Shown piece by piece: positions 5,644 through 13,384 of a stretch of 36,184 nt of DNA. The notes beneath the pieces are model-generated. The model had not been told where the DNA came from. It saw only the letters and a program-made list of their open reading frames with translations, and did not search any database. Location: positions 1-36,184 of the forward strand of contig CALVJD010000011.1 in assembly GCA_944332005.1 (NCBI GenBank), given 5' to 3'. Origin of the DNA: an uncultured Bacilli bacterium (GTDB lineage: Bacteria; Bacillota_I; Bacilli_A; RF39; UBA660). A program made the position numbers and the translations under genes. Each line of letters begins with the position of its first letter. Position 1 is the stretch's first letter.

Positions 5644-7800
5644 CTAGACATTATTTGGTTCTAAAAGCGATAGTGATACCTTTTGTTTTTCCAAATTAAT
5701 ATCATAGACATAACAATCGACGATATCGCCAACATTTACTACTTCTGTAGGATGTTTAATATAATGATTGGATAATTTGGATATATGGGCAAGGCCATCA
5801 TCATGAAGCCCAATATCGATAAATGCTCCAAAATCGACAACATTGCGAACCGTCCCTTGTAATTTCATCCCTACTTTTAAATCTTCGATATGTAAAATAT
5901 CACTTCTAAGAAGAGGTTTTGGCATCTCGTCACGCGGATCACGGTTTGGTTTCAATAATGATTTTACAATATCTTCCAATGTATAATGATCAATCGATAA
6001 GCGTTCACTATATTTTGTAATATCGAAATCCTTGAAAGATTCTTTCATCTTATCCGTTCCAATATCTTGAAGCGTCAAATCTAGTTCTTGTAACAATTTT
6101 AAGGTAGCTTCATAACTTTCTGGATGGATAGCCGTCGCATCTAAAATATTTTCCCCATCTAAGATTCGTAAAAAACCGATCGCCTGTTCATATGTTTTAT
6201 CACCTAGTAATTTGGCACGTCTTATTTCTTCGCGACTTTCAATTTTTCCTTTGCGATTACGATATGTTAATATCTTTTCAATGTTTTTCTTGGTAATACC
6301 AGAAACATAGCTAAGTAATGCCGCACTTGCTGTATTGATATTCACACCCACCGCATTCACTGCTTTCGATACGACAAAATCTAAAGACTCAGATAATTTC
6401 TTATTTGATACATCATGTTGATAAAGTCCTACACCAATACTCTTCGGATCAATTTTGACAAGTTCAGCAAGAGGATCTTGAAGTCTTCTCCCAATACTAA
6501 TCGCACTTCTTTTTTCGACAGTTAAATCTGGAAATTCTTCGATGGCAAGTTTACTTGCACTGTAGACACTGGCTCCTGCCTCACTTACGATCACATATTC
6601 TACTTTTCGTTTAGCATCTTTTATCACATCTGCTATAAAAGCTTCACTCTCTCTGGATGCCGTACCATTTCCAATCGCAATGATATCAATTTTATATTGT
6701 TCGATTAACTCTAACACTTTCTTCTTCGCTTCTTCATATTTATTGACTGGCTCATGAGGATAAATCACTTCGATCGCGATCTTTTTCCCTGTCTTATCAA
6801 TAACAGCAAGCTTACATCCCGTTCGAAAGGCTGGATCGAAACCCAATACCATTTTTTCCTTCATCGGTGGTTGCAAGAGTAATTTCTCTAAATTTTTACC
6901 AAAATTATCGATTGCTACTACTTCAGAACGTTCGGTGAGTTCACTTCGAATTTCTCTTTCGATACTTGGTTCGATCAATCTTTTATAACTATCACGAATC
7001 GCATCTTTGACCGTATCCGTAACAAAAGAAGAAGGATTTTTGATCAATTTCTTCTCTAGATACTCCATTACTTTATTCGTATCAAAAGAAATGGAAACAG
7101 ACAAAACTTTTTCCTTTTCTCCACGATTTAAAGCAAGTACACGATGAGGTTTCACATGCTTGATCGCTTCCCTATAGTCATAATACATATCATAAATTTT
7201 ATTTGGATCATCGGCATCTTTCTTTTTCTTACTGGTAATCGTTCCATACAAATAAGTATCCACGCGAATCCACTTACGATAAGATGCGTTATCACTAATC
7301 CATTCGGCAATGATATACTTTGCACCAGTAATCGCGTCTTCTACTGTTTTCACTTTATCATTCAAAAATTTATGTGCCATCTCTTCTAGTGATCCGGATA
7401 CTGGAAATGACATTATCATTTTAGCCAGTGGTTCCAATCCTTGATTGATCGCATCCGTTGCTTTTGTTTTTTTCTTTTCTTTATAAGGACGATACAAATC
7501 CTCTACTTCCACTAACTTCGTAGCATTCACAATCTGACTTTTTAATTCGTCCGTCATAAGTCCTTTTTCATCAATCAAGCGAATCACATCTTCTTTACGT
7601 TTTAAAAGATTGACTTGATATTCATAAACCTCACTAATTGTTCTAATTTGCTCTTCATCCAAAGATCCCGTTTTTTCTTTTCGATAACGAGCAATAAAAG
7701 GAATGGTATTTCCTTCTTCTAGCAAAACCAAAGTAGCTTCTACTTGAGATTCCTTAATCTTTAGATCATTACTAATTTCTTTTATAATTTCCTCTTTCAT
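5644..7800 (-). CDS. tex: Tex-family S1 RNA-binding transcription accessory protein
   Basis: The 718-residue protein has full family length. An N-terminal helical Tex domain contains IPFIARYRKEKTGSLDEEQ. The YqgF/RNase H-like domain at about 315-455 has MVLGFDPAFRTGCKLAVID. The helix-hairpin-helix pair at about 480-545 has VNINTASAALLSYVSGI. The C-terminal S1 domain at about 640-715 has GTVRNVVDFGAFIDIGLHDDG. The start at 7800 follows AGAGGTAC, with a TATAAT-like -10 at about 7825. Tex binds nucleic acid and acts in transcription, including ribosome or elongation-complex maintenance in some species. No partner is next to it here. Confidence 0.97.
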   Translation of the reverse strand: MKEEIIKEISNDLKIKESQVEATLVLLEEGNTIPFIARYRKEKTGSLDEEQIRTISEVYEYQVNLLKRKEDVIRLIDEKGLMTDELKSQIVNATKLVEVEDLYRPYKEKKKTKATDAINQGLEPLAKMIMSFPVSGSLEEMAHKFLNDKVKTVEDAITGAKYIIAEWISDNASYRKWIRVDTYLYGTITSKKKKDADDPNKIYDMYYDYREAIKHVKPHRVLALNRGEKEKVLSVSISFDTNKVMEYLEKKLIKNPSSFVTDTVKDAIRDSYKRLIEPSIEREIRSELTERSEVVAIDNFGKNLEKLLLQPPMKEKMVLGFDPAFRTGCKLAVIDKTGKKIAIEVIYPHEPVNKYEEAKKKVLELIEQYKIDIIAIGNGTASRESEAFIADVIKDAKRKVEYVIVSEAGASVYSASKLAIEEFPDLTVEKRSAISIGRRLQDPLAELVKIDPKSIGVGLYQHDVSNKKLSESLDFVVSKAVNAVGVNINTASAALLSYVSGITKKNIEKILTYRNRKGKIESREEIRRAKLLGDKTYEQAIGFLRILDGENILDATAIHPESYEATLKLLQELDLTLQDIGTDKMKESFKDFDITKYSERLSIDHYTLEDIVKSLLKPNRDPRDEMPKPLLRSDILHIEDLKVGMKLQGTVRNVVDFGAFIDIGLHDDGLAHISKLSNHYIKHPTEVVNVGDIVDCYVYDINLEKQKVSLSLLEPNNV

Positions 7801-7842
7801 ATGTACCTCTCATTCTGCTCTATCATTATATCATGAATAAGT

Positions 7843-7867
7843 AAAAAAAGTAAGAATCCTTACTTTT
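7843..7867 (-). terminator. Terminator overlapping the lipoprotein stop codon
   Basis: The 9-bp stem is AAAAGTAAG (7846-7854) with CTTACTTTT (7859-7867) around AATC, with a run of U in the minus-strand RNA. The stop codon (7860-7862) lies in the stem. Confidence 0.8.
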
Positions 7868-8303
7868 CTTCACAAACATATCCATGATTTTCTAAATAGG
7901 TTTGATAATCATCGATCGATAAAGAGTCTCCAGTTAAACCAATTTCTTGTAAGAAAAGTTCCACATTATCTCCTTTTAATGGTAAATTGGTGGAAAAAAC
8001 AATAAAACCATGATTTTCCAAATATTCACTTGTCGCATCCTGATAATCACGTAAATAATGATTCTGTCTATCTTTTATTTCTGCTCGCACACTAGATAGA
8101 TCAGTATCTTCGAAACTAGCATTGTAACGATCTTGAAGTGATAAATTGGAAATGAATGTTCCATCTTTACTGAATATCGTAATGATGTGTAATCCACTAT
8201 AAGTTCCATAATTAGAATCAAGCGTGCATATTATTTCTTCTTTTATGACGCTACATCCCGACAATAACATAACGAAGAAAACTAGCAATAACAACTTTTT
8301 CAT
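7860..8303 (-). CDS. Small secreted lipoprotein
   Basis: The start is taken at the ATG at 8303, just after TAAGG, which gives a textbook lipoprotein signal: MKKLLLLVFFVMLLSGCS with lipobox LSGC and Cys17 as the lipid-modified residue. A start 39 nt upstream would spoil this and would overlap the preceding gene. The mature part of about 130 residues is acidic, with alternating beta segments and a C-terminal DDYQTYLENHGYVCEEK. The C-terminal pattern vaguely recalls YehR/DUF1307 lipoproteins, but I would not assign it. The gene follows the nucleotidyltransferase by 4 nt, so the two are probably co-transcribed. Confidence 0.85.
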   Translation of the reverse strand: MKKLLLLVFFVMLLSGCSVIKEEIICTLDSNYGTYSGLHIITIFSKDGTFISNLSLQDRYNASFEDTDLSSVRAEIKDRQNHYLRDYQDATSEYLENHGFIVFSTNLPLKGDNVELFLQEIGLTGDSLSIDDYQTYLENHGYVCEEK

Positions 8304-8307
8304 AACC

Positions 8308-9219
8308 TTACAACTCCCATAAATTTTCAGGATAGATACCATCCTTAATCCATTGATTGATTTTATCTATGATTTTTTCTTTATCTTCCCGATAAGTCAT
8401 TCCTAACCATTCTGCCGATGTCGAGAGCATTTCCACCTCTATATATCCTTCTTCGATCATTGTTTTCACACTATCCGGAATCAGGTATTCACATGTTAAT
8501 ATATCATTTTTATGCATTTCTAAAAAAGTACCAAAATGCTTTTCTAAATATGGAAAAAGAGATGGAGTGAAGCCCAACATGTTCATCGAAACCAAACAGT
8601 CTTCCGAAACTTCAAATGGCATACTATGGTCGAGTGGAGAGGCAATAATTTTTTCACCTACTCGTTCGACATTACTTTCTGTAAGTGTTACTAATTTTCC
8701 ATGATCTACAGAACAAATTCCACGTTTTACACTACCATGTTCGGATAAGGTTCGTGTAATTTGATATCCAACGATACAATAATACGGATCATTCTTTCTT
8801 TCTTTCAAAAAACGACTTGCTACTTGATATGCATCATAACCATAAAAATCATCCGCATTGATCATTAAAAAAGGTTCGTGAATGAGTTCCTTCGCACACA
8901 ATACTGCATGTGCAGTTCCCCAAGGTTTCGTTCTTCCTTTCCAATCAATATCATTCGATGGTAGATCATCGATTTCTTGAAACGCATACTCTACTTTGAT
9001 TTTTTTTGCTACACGACTTCCCACCGTTTCCTTAAATATTTTTTCATTCTCTTTCTTAATGACAAATACGACTTTGGTAAATCCTGCTCTAATCGCATCA
9101 TAAATACTATAATCAATCAGAAATTCACCATTTGGTCCTACCGGTTCAATTTGTTTTAATCCTCCAAAACGACTTCCCATACCGGCCGCTAATATTAGTA
9201 ATGTTAAATCCTTTTCCAT
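8308..9219 (-). CDS. Sugar-phosphate nucleotidyltransferase family protein
   Basis: The 303-residue Rossmann-like NTP transferase opens with LILAAGMGSRFGGLKQ, the nucleotide-binding signature, followed by PVGPNGEFLIDYSI. FLMINADDFYG near 120 supplies the metal-binding Asp region. It probably joins an NTP to a sugar phosphate for surface polysaccharide or cell-wall precursors. The usual lysine-rich second motif is less clear, so the substrate is not predictable. The start at 9219 follows GAGAGGAT, and a TATACT sits about 30 bp upstream. The lipoprotein gene follows closely. Confidence 0.88.
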   Translation of the reverse strand: MEKDLTLLILAAGMGSRFGGLKQIEPVGPNGEFLIDYSIYDAIRAGFTKVVFVIKKENEKIFKETVGSRVAKKIKVEYAFQEIDDLPSNDIDWKGRTKPWGTAHAVLCAKELIHEPFLMINADDFYGYDAYQVASRFLKERKNDPYYCIVGYQITRTLSEHGSVKRGICSVDHGKLVTLTESNVERVGEKIIASPLDHSMPFEVSEDCLVSMNMLGFTPSLFPYLEKHFGTFLEMHKNDILTCEYLIPDSVKTMIEEGYIEVEMLSTSAEWLGMTYREDKEKIIDKINQWIKDGIYPENLWEL

Positions 9220-9286
9220 ATATTAATCCTCTCTATGATATTCTCTATCACAAGTATACCATATTCTATTCTTTTTGGAGATACTT

Positions 9287-9430
9287 TTATCTAACTACTG
9301 AGATAGTATCTTCGTGCCAATAAAAAGCAATTCTTTGGAATAGTTCTAACTCATATGCTTTTTTCGGAGATAAATCTCTTCTCATATGTGCAACAGTAAA
9401 CTCATGAAATTTTATTGTTTGATAACATCC
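9287..9430 (-). pseudogene. 47-codon coding remnant of unknown origin
   Basis: In the 345-bp gap between 9220 and 9564, the minus strand contains a protein-like frame bounded by TGA and TAA. It reads FHEFTVAHMRRDLSPKKAYE in its middle and ends FQRIAFYWHEDTISVVR. Composition is typical of a real protein, but there is no start codon with a ribosome binding site and only about 47 codons remain. I do not recognise the family. The rest of the gap (9431-9564) is very AT-rich, with stops in all frames; I see nothing in it. Confidence 0.45.
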
Positions 9431-9564
9431 TCAAAAAATCGATCATTTTAAGATATAACTTTTATCTTCCTATCACATACACATTTTATTATTTCCTTGT
9501 AAATTCATTTTAGAACACAATTAAAAATAGTTAGAAATTAGAATAAATGAAACGATTCAGAAAA

Positions 9565-10782
9565 TTAATGATTCAAATATTTTTTACCAACTTTATGATC
9601 AATTAAAGATGCTTTTTTTATAATTTTAGATCCATATTTTTGTTTTAATTGATCAACTGTTTGATCTAGTTTTTTATTTTCTTCACGATCTTCTAAATCT
9701 TCAAAAAGCGACACTTGATGATGAGAAACACTTGTCAGATGATCCAGACGAATCCCTATTAAGCGAACAGCCATATCTTCTTTCCACATTTCATCTAATA
9801 TTTGACAAGCTACTTTGGCAATTTCATCCGTTAAATTGGTCGCATTCACAAGCTTTCGTTGATGACTAGTTCTCTTAAAATATTGATCTTTTAGAGTGAC
9901 GACTACTACATGTGCATATTTATTTTGACTTCGCAAGCGAATGGCTACATTTTCCGATAAAGCTCGTAAAAAAGAATACAGTTCTCCTTTATTTCTAATA
10001 TCGTGATCGAGCGTCGTTTCATTTCCAATTCCTTTCGGATCTTCGATCGTACTTACGACTTCTGAATCATTTTCTCCATTCGCACTACGAATCATATCAT
10101 ATACTTGATTTTTAAAGTATTTCGTCAATTTTTCTGGCGATGTATGTGCTAAATCGCCAATAGTATGAATTCCGAGTTCATGTAATTTAGGAGCGCTTTT
10201 TCTGCCAATTCCAAACAGATCTTCTACCGGAAGTGGCCACATTTTCTCCTTCACTTCCTCTTGATATAAAGTATGAATTTTATTTGGTTTTGAAAAGTCA
10301 GAAGCCATTTTAGCACACAATTTATTATTGGCAATTCCAATATTAACAGTGAATCCTAAAGTATCAGCAATTTCTTTTTGAATCTTTTTGGCAAATTCAT
10401 ATGGATCTCCATACAAATTTTGAACTTTCCCATAATCCAAGTAACATTCGTCAATGGATACTTGTTCGATATCAGGGCTATATTTACGAAGTATCGCAAC
10501 AAAGGCATTGCTCATTTCTTGATACCATTTATAATTACTTGGATATGTACGTAAGCTTGGGCATTTCTTGCGAGCACTATAAAGCGTTTCTCCGGTTACG
10601 ACACCCATCTTTTTGGCTGGTGTCGATTTAGCGAGTACAATCCCTCTTCGACTCTTTTCATCTCCTCCAATGACAGCATAACTATTACGAATATCATACT
10701 TATATCCTTTTTTTAAAAGCTCGATGGCGGTCCAAGAAAGAAAAGCATTATTGACATCAATGTGCATAATAATTCGCTTCAT
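9565..10782 (-). CDS. Y-family DNA polymerase (DinB/UmuC type)
   Basis: This is an error-prone translesion polymerase of 405 residues from the preferred start at ATG 10782 (GGATGTGATG upstream). MHIDVNNAFLSW supplies the first catalytic Asp and a steric-gate-type aromatic. SIDECYLDYG supplies the Asp-Glu pair, with Cys where Ala or Ser is usual. GIANNKLCAKMAS and LFGIGRKSAPKLHELGI give the helix-hairpin-helix. The little-finger domain occupies the C-terminal third, and a QVSLF clamp-binding-like motif appears near the end. A LexA-type operator sits inside its promoter, so SOS induction is expected. The LSW and VIGGDEKSRRG features fit the Bacillota polymerase Y group more than classical DinB. 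Confidence 0.93.
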   Translation of the reverse strand: MKRIIMHIDVNNAFLSWTAIELLKKGYKYDIRNSYAVIGGDEKSRRGIVLAKSTPAKKMGVVTGETLYSARKKCPSLRTYPSNYKWYQEMSNAFVAILRKYSPDIEQVSIDECYLDYGKVQNLYGDPYEFAKKIQKEIADTLGFTVNIGIANNKLCAKMASDFSKPNKIHTLYQEEVKEKMWPLPVEDLFGIGRKSAPKLHELGIHTIGDLAHTSPEKLTKYFKNQVYDMIRSANGENDSEVVSTIEDPKGIGNETTLDHDIRNKGELYSFLRALSENVAIRLRSQNKYAHVVVVTLKDQYFKRTSHQRKLVNATNLTDEIAKVACQILDEMWKEDMAVRLIGIRLDHLTSVSHHQVSLFEDLEDREENKKLDQTVDQLKQKYGSKIIKKASLIDHKVGKKYLNH

Positions 10783-10800
10783 ATCATCACATCCACTTTT

Positions 10801-10809
10801 ATTATAGCA
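10801..10809 (-). promoter_or_regulatory. Extended -10 promoter of the Y-family polymerase
   Basis: The minus strand reads TGCTATAAT (10809-10801), a TGnTATAAT extended -10 with no good -35, immediately next to the SOS box. Confidence 0.6.
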
Positions 10810-10823
10810 CAAACATTTGTTCT
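10810..10823. promoter_or_regulatory. LexA/DinR-type SOS box
   Basis: CAAACATTTGTTCT matches the Bacillota SOS box CGAAC-N4-GTTCG at all but two end positions and shares its ATTT centre with the recA box at 27866. It lies in the -35 to -10 interval of the polymerase promoter and also upstream of the divergent gene. Confidence 0.7.
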
Positions 10824-10829
10824 TTAGAC

Positions 10830-10858
10830 TTTACTTTTTTACTTTTTTCGCATACAAT
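10830..10858 (+). promoter_or_regulatory. Promoter for the plus-strand unknown gene
   Basis: TTTACT (10830-10835), 17 nt, TACAAT (10853-10858), followed by GAGGTGA ahead of ATG 10876. Confidence 0.5.
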
Positions 10859-10875
10859 AATCATGAGGTGAAAAA

Positions 10876-11451
10876 ATGGCTAAAAAGAAAAGAGAAAAAT
10901 TAAAATTACTGATAATCGATCCATTAGGAAAAGAAACAGCCTATTATTTAGAAGATATCAATACTTGGCCTATGGAACGAAGAAAAGCCTTATTTAAAGC
11001 TTCTAGTCTCGATTTTAAAAAAATGAATATGGAAGAAGTCGATCAATTAAAACATTCTGGTTTCATTCTCGATTTTGTATCTCATAATCCACAGTTAAAA
11101 AAACTAACCAAAAAAAGTGGGTATATGGATATTTTAAAGAAACTAGAAAATCTAAATTATCTGATTTTTTTAGATACAACCAATTACCAAAATTACCATG
11201 AAGGAAAAGAACACGATGGCCTTATTATATTACCGTTAGAATGGAATTTACTGCAAATGCGAACTCTACTATCCCATGATACCCTTTTTAGAAAACAATA
11301 TATCTATATCAAAGCAGGATATTTAACTGACTATCTTCCCAATACTCCATTCAAGCAAGCACAAGATTATCAAGACGTAAAGCAAATTCTTCAGCAAATC
11401 ATAACGCCCGAACTTGAAACACAACGTTCAACATCAGAAAAAAGCCTATGA
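10876..11451 (+). CDS. Cytoplasmic protein of unknown function, 191 aa
   Basis: The gene is well formed: ATG at 10876 behind GAGGTG and a terminator nested at its end. The product is lysine-rich with no signal or membrane segment. It starts KKKREKLKLLIIDPLGKE, then alternates helices and short beta strands (NYLIFLDTT, GLIILPLEW), suggesting a small alpha/beta fold. No catalytic motif is recognisable. It is divergent from the SOS-box polymerase gene and shares its intergenic region, so damage-linked expression is possible but unproven. Confidence 0.75.
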   Translation: MAKKKREKLKLLIIDPLGKETAYYLEDINTWPMERRKALFKASSLDFKKMNMEEVDQLKHSGFILDFVSHNPQLKKLTKKSGYMDILKKLENLNYLIFLDTTNYQNYHEGKEHDGLIILPLEWNLLQMRTLLSHDTLFRKQYIYIKAGYLTDYLPNTPFKQAQDYQDVKQILQQIITPELETQRSTSEKSL

Positions 11452-11463
11452 TGGGCTTTTTTT
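11438..11463 (+). terminator. Terminator containing the stop codon of the 191-aa gene
   Basis: AAAAAAGCC (11438-11446) pairs with GGCTTTTTT around a loop that contains the TGA stop (11449-11451), followed by T residues. Confidence 0.8.
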
Positions 11464-11509
11464 ATAGTTCATTTTACTATATTTTCATATTCTATACTAG
11501 GTGAAGATT

Positions 11510-11695
11510 ATGAATGGATACAATCGAAATTGGTGGTGTGGTAGAGGAAAATGGTTACTTTGTTCTTGTATATGTGGAATATTATTACTCTATCAAATCA
11601 TTTTAACCTTTTTTATTGTCACTCGATTTAATTTGTTTTTGATTTTCTTCTTCTTTTTAATTTTTTTATTTTCGTTCTTTCGAATAATATGGTGA
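11510..11695 (+). CDS. Putative small membrane protein with Trp/Cys-rich N-terminus
   Basis: AGGTGA (11499-11504) sits 5 nt before ATG 11510. The GTG at 11501 is part of that ribosome binding site and is not preferred. The 61 residues begin NGYNRNWWCGRGKWLLCSC, then form two hydrophobic segments rich in Phe and Ile. The end overlaps the convergent ysxE-like gene by 30 nt. T-rich DNA opposite an A-rich gene can mimic membrane segments, so this may be spurious. The good ribosome binding site and the distinct Cys/Trp N-terminus argue for it. Confidence 0.45.
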   Translation: MNGYNRNWWCGRGKWLLCSCICGILLLYQIILTFFIVTRFNLFLIFFFFLIFLFSFFRIIW

Positions 11696-12562
11696 TATTA
11701 ATTGTTCGGTTTTAAAAAGTAAGTCAAATTCCCTACTAATGATTTGACACATTTGATATTCAGGTCCATCAAATTCAATCTTATCGGGAAGTGCGATTAA
11801 AATAAACAACAGTTTTCTTTCCTCTTCTAAAAGTGGATAAGTTCTTTCATATCGCTTTAAAATTTCCGAAAAATCAAAATCTAGGCCATGGCGTTTATAA
11901 AGTTTGTATAGATCGAAAATAGGAAGATCGATTTTTGCCTTATCCCAACTAACTAAATAAGATCGTTCATTGCGAATAAAATGACTAAGATCTAAATTAT
12001 TGTGTAAAACAACATGACGTTGTTTTCTTTTTTCTTGAATCATTTCATACCATTTTTCTAGTTCCTGCTTCGCAAAATACAAAGCTGAATAAATGGCACT
12101 AATATTACGAGCGAATAGATACTCACTCGGACTCATAAATACTTTGGTCTCAAAAACACTAATATAATCATTATAATAACTGGTAAGATAGGCAATATTG
12201 TTACTAATATCTTCATATAATTTTTTATAATCATCAATGTCGACTTCTTCAAAATAAGTGGTTTTGCTATGTAATAGTGCGACTAAATCGATCATGTCCA
12301 TCATCTTTTGATCATCAGGCATATCGACCATTTCTTGATATTCTGTAATTTCATAATCGTCTCTATCCGTGCTAACTATTTCAGGGTAATAATGAAAATT
12401 ACGAGAATTTAAATATTCAAAAATGGATTGGTTATTATTCCGATTCTTTTCTTTTAAGGCAAAACGCCCATTATCGGTATCAATGATGGTTACTTTTCCC
12501 TTAATTTGATATTTCAGTGGTTTCAGGGCGTATTTCTCTACAGTCTCACGAATTTTTGACAA
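11666..12562 (-). CDS. CotS/YsxE-like spore coat kinase-fold protein
   Basis: The 298-residue protein shows a degenerate aminoglycoside-phosphotransferase fold. An N-lobe carries GRFALKEK as the putative nucleotide Lys. VVLHNNLDLSHFI stands where APH enzymes have HGDLHxxNxL. LVSWDKAKIDLPIFDLYKL stands where they have IDWExxxxGxPxxDL. In Bacillus, ysxE of the CotS family lies beside spoVID, as here. The catalytic Asp pattern is altered (N-N-L-D), so phosphotransfer is doubtful. The start appears to be TTG at 12562 with no clear ribosome binding site. It overlaps the spoVID-like 3' end by 17 nt, so translational coupling is likely. Confidence 0.72.
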   Translation of the reverse strand: MSKIRETVEKYALKPLKYQIKGKVTIIDTDNGRFALKEKNRNNNQSIFEYLNSRNFHYYPEIVSTDRDDYEITEYQEMVDMPDDQKMMDMIDLVALLHSKTTYFEEVDIDDYKKLYEDISNNIAYLTSYYNDYISVFETKVFMSPSEYLFARNISAIYSALYFAKQELEKWYEMIQEKRKQRHVVLHNNLDLSHFIRNERSYLVSWDKAKIDLPIFDLYKLYKRHGLDFDFSEILKRYERTYPLLEEERKLLFILIALPDKIEFDGPEYQMCQIISREFDLLFKTEQLISPYYSKERK

Positions 12563-13319
12563 GAGGTATAGCTGGAATAATTAACTTGTCGCCTAGTTTT
12601 AATTCCTGTAAATCATTATATGGTTCTAATTCTTCTAGGCTGGTACCATATTTTTGAATAATTCCTTCCAATGTATCACCATCTCTTACAATATAAACAT
12701 GATAGGTCGAATATGTTTCTGCACTATCATCTAAACTATCGAACAAGGATTCGATTTGTTTCGTTGTGATTCTCTCTTCTGGTCTTGTTTTTGATAGCTC
12801 ATCATCTACGGCTTTTACTTCTTCTAACGTCTCTACGGGAATGGGCACTACTTCTTTCATTTCATCACTCTCCTTTTCTCTTACTTCTTCTAGTGTTTCT
12901 TTTTTGATTGCTGGTTCTTTGATTTCTTCCAGTATTTCTTCTTTCGGTAACTCTGTTATCACTCTTTTGACTTCTTCTAAAAGTGGTTTTTCTTGTAACT
13001 TATCAATACATACTTCAATATTGACAACTAAAACATTGTTGTTGATAATCTCATAATAGAAATCGTCGATATCGACCGCTATATGATCAAGTAGATAATG
13101 TTCATCTAAATGAATATCAAATGGTAAATCAAAATGAAAACTTTCCGTATTAATACTACTATCAGCAATTTTATAATCTCCACTGACAATAAATTCTCCA
13201 GTGATTAAATTTTCTTCTCCACTTGCAACATGAAGTGTATGTTCTAAAGAAATACTCGTAATTTCCGATAAATTGGTTTTAAAGACAATTTCCTTTTTAA
13301 ATGGTACTATCTTTTTCAT
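12546..13319 (-). CDS. SpoVID-like spore morphogenetic protein (SPOCS + LysM)
   Basis: The 257-residue protein starts behind AAGGAGAA. Residues about 1-115 form a beta-rich SPOCS/DUF3794-like domain. Residues 115-190 are a highly charged Glu/Lys/Pro linker with repeated EE(I/V)KE units. Residues about 207-252 are a LysM domain (YIVRDGDTLEGIIQKYGTS, LKLGDKLIIP). This order matches SpoVID, which encases the spore with coat layers. It overlaps the ysxE-like gene, as in Bacillus. A CATATACT with an upstream TCATAAT lies inside the lon terminator region and could be a sigma-E-type promoter, but that is weak. The assignment rests on architecture plus neighbour. Confidence 0.75.
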   Translation of the reverse strand: MKKIVPFKKEIVFKTNLSEITSISLEHTLHVASGEENLITGEFIVSGDYKIADSSINTESFHFDLPFDIHLDEHYLLDHIAVDIDDFYYEIINNNVLVVNIEVCIDKLQEKPLLEEVKRVITELPKEEILEEIKEPAIKKETLEEVREKESDEMKEVVPIPVETLEEVKAVDDELSKTRPEERITTKQIESLFDSLDDSAETYSTYHVYIVRDGDTLEGIIQKYGTSLEELEPYNDLQELKLGDKLIIPAIPLVKNS

Positions 13320-13351
13320 AAAATTCTCCTTTCCTACTAGTAGAGTATATG

Positions 13352-13378
13352 AAAAAAAAGATTAATTATGATTAATCT
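13352..13378 (-). terminator. lon terminator
   Basis: Stem AGATTAAT (13359-13366) with ATTAATCT (13371-13378), loop of 4, followed on the minus strand by seven U. Confidence 0.85.
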
Positions 13379-13384
13379 CTTCTT

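Noticed and set aside
12766-13056. Ser-rich plus-strand ORF
   Set aside because: Antisense of the Glu/Lys linker of the SpoVID-like protein; no ribosome binding site.
13330-13360. Sigma-E promoter for the SpoVID-like gene
   Set aside because: CATATACT fits, but the -35 match is weak and sits within a terminator; mentioned only as a possibility, not listed as a feature.
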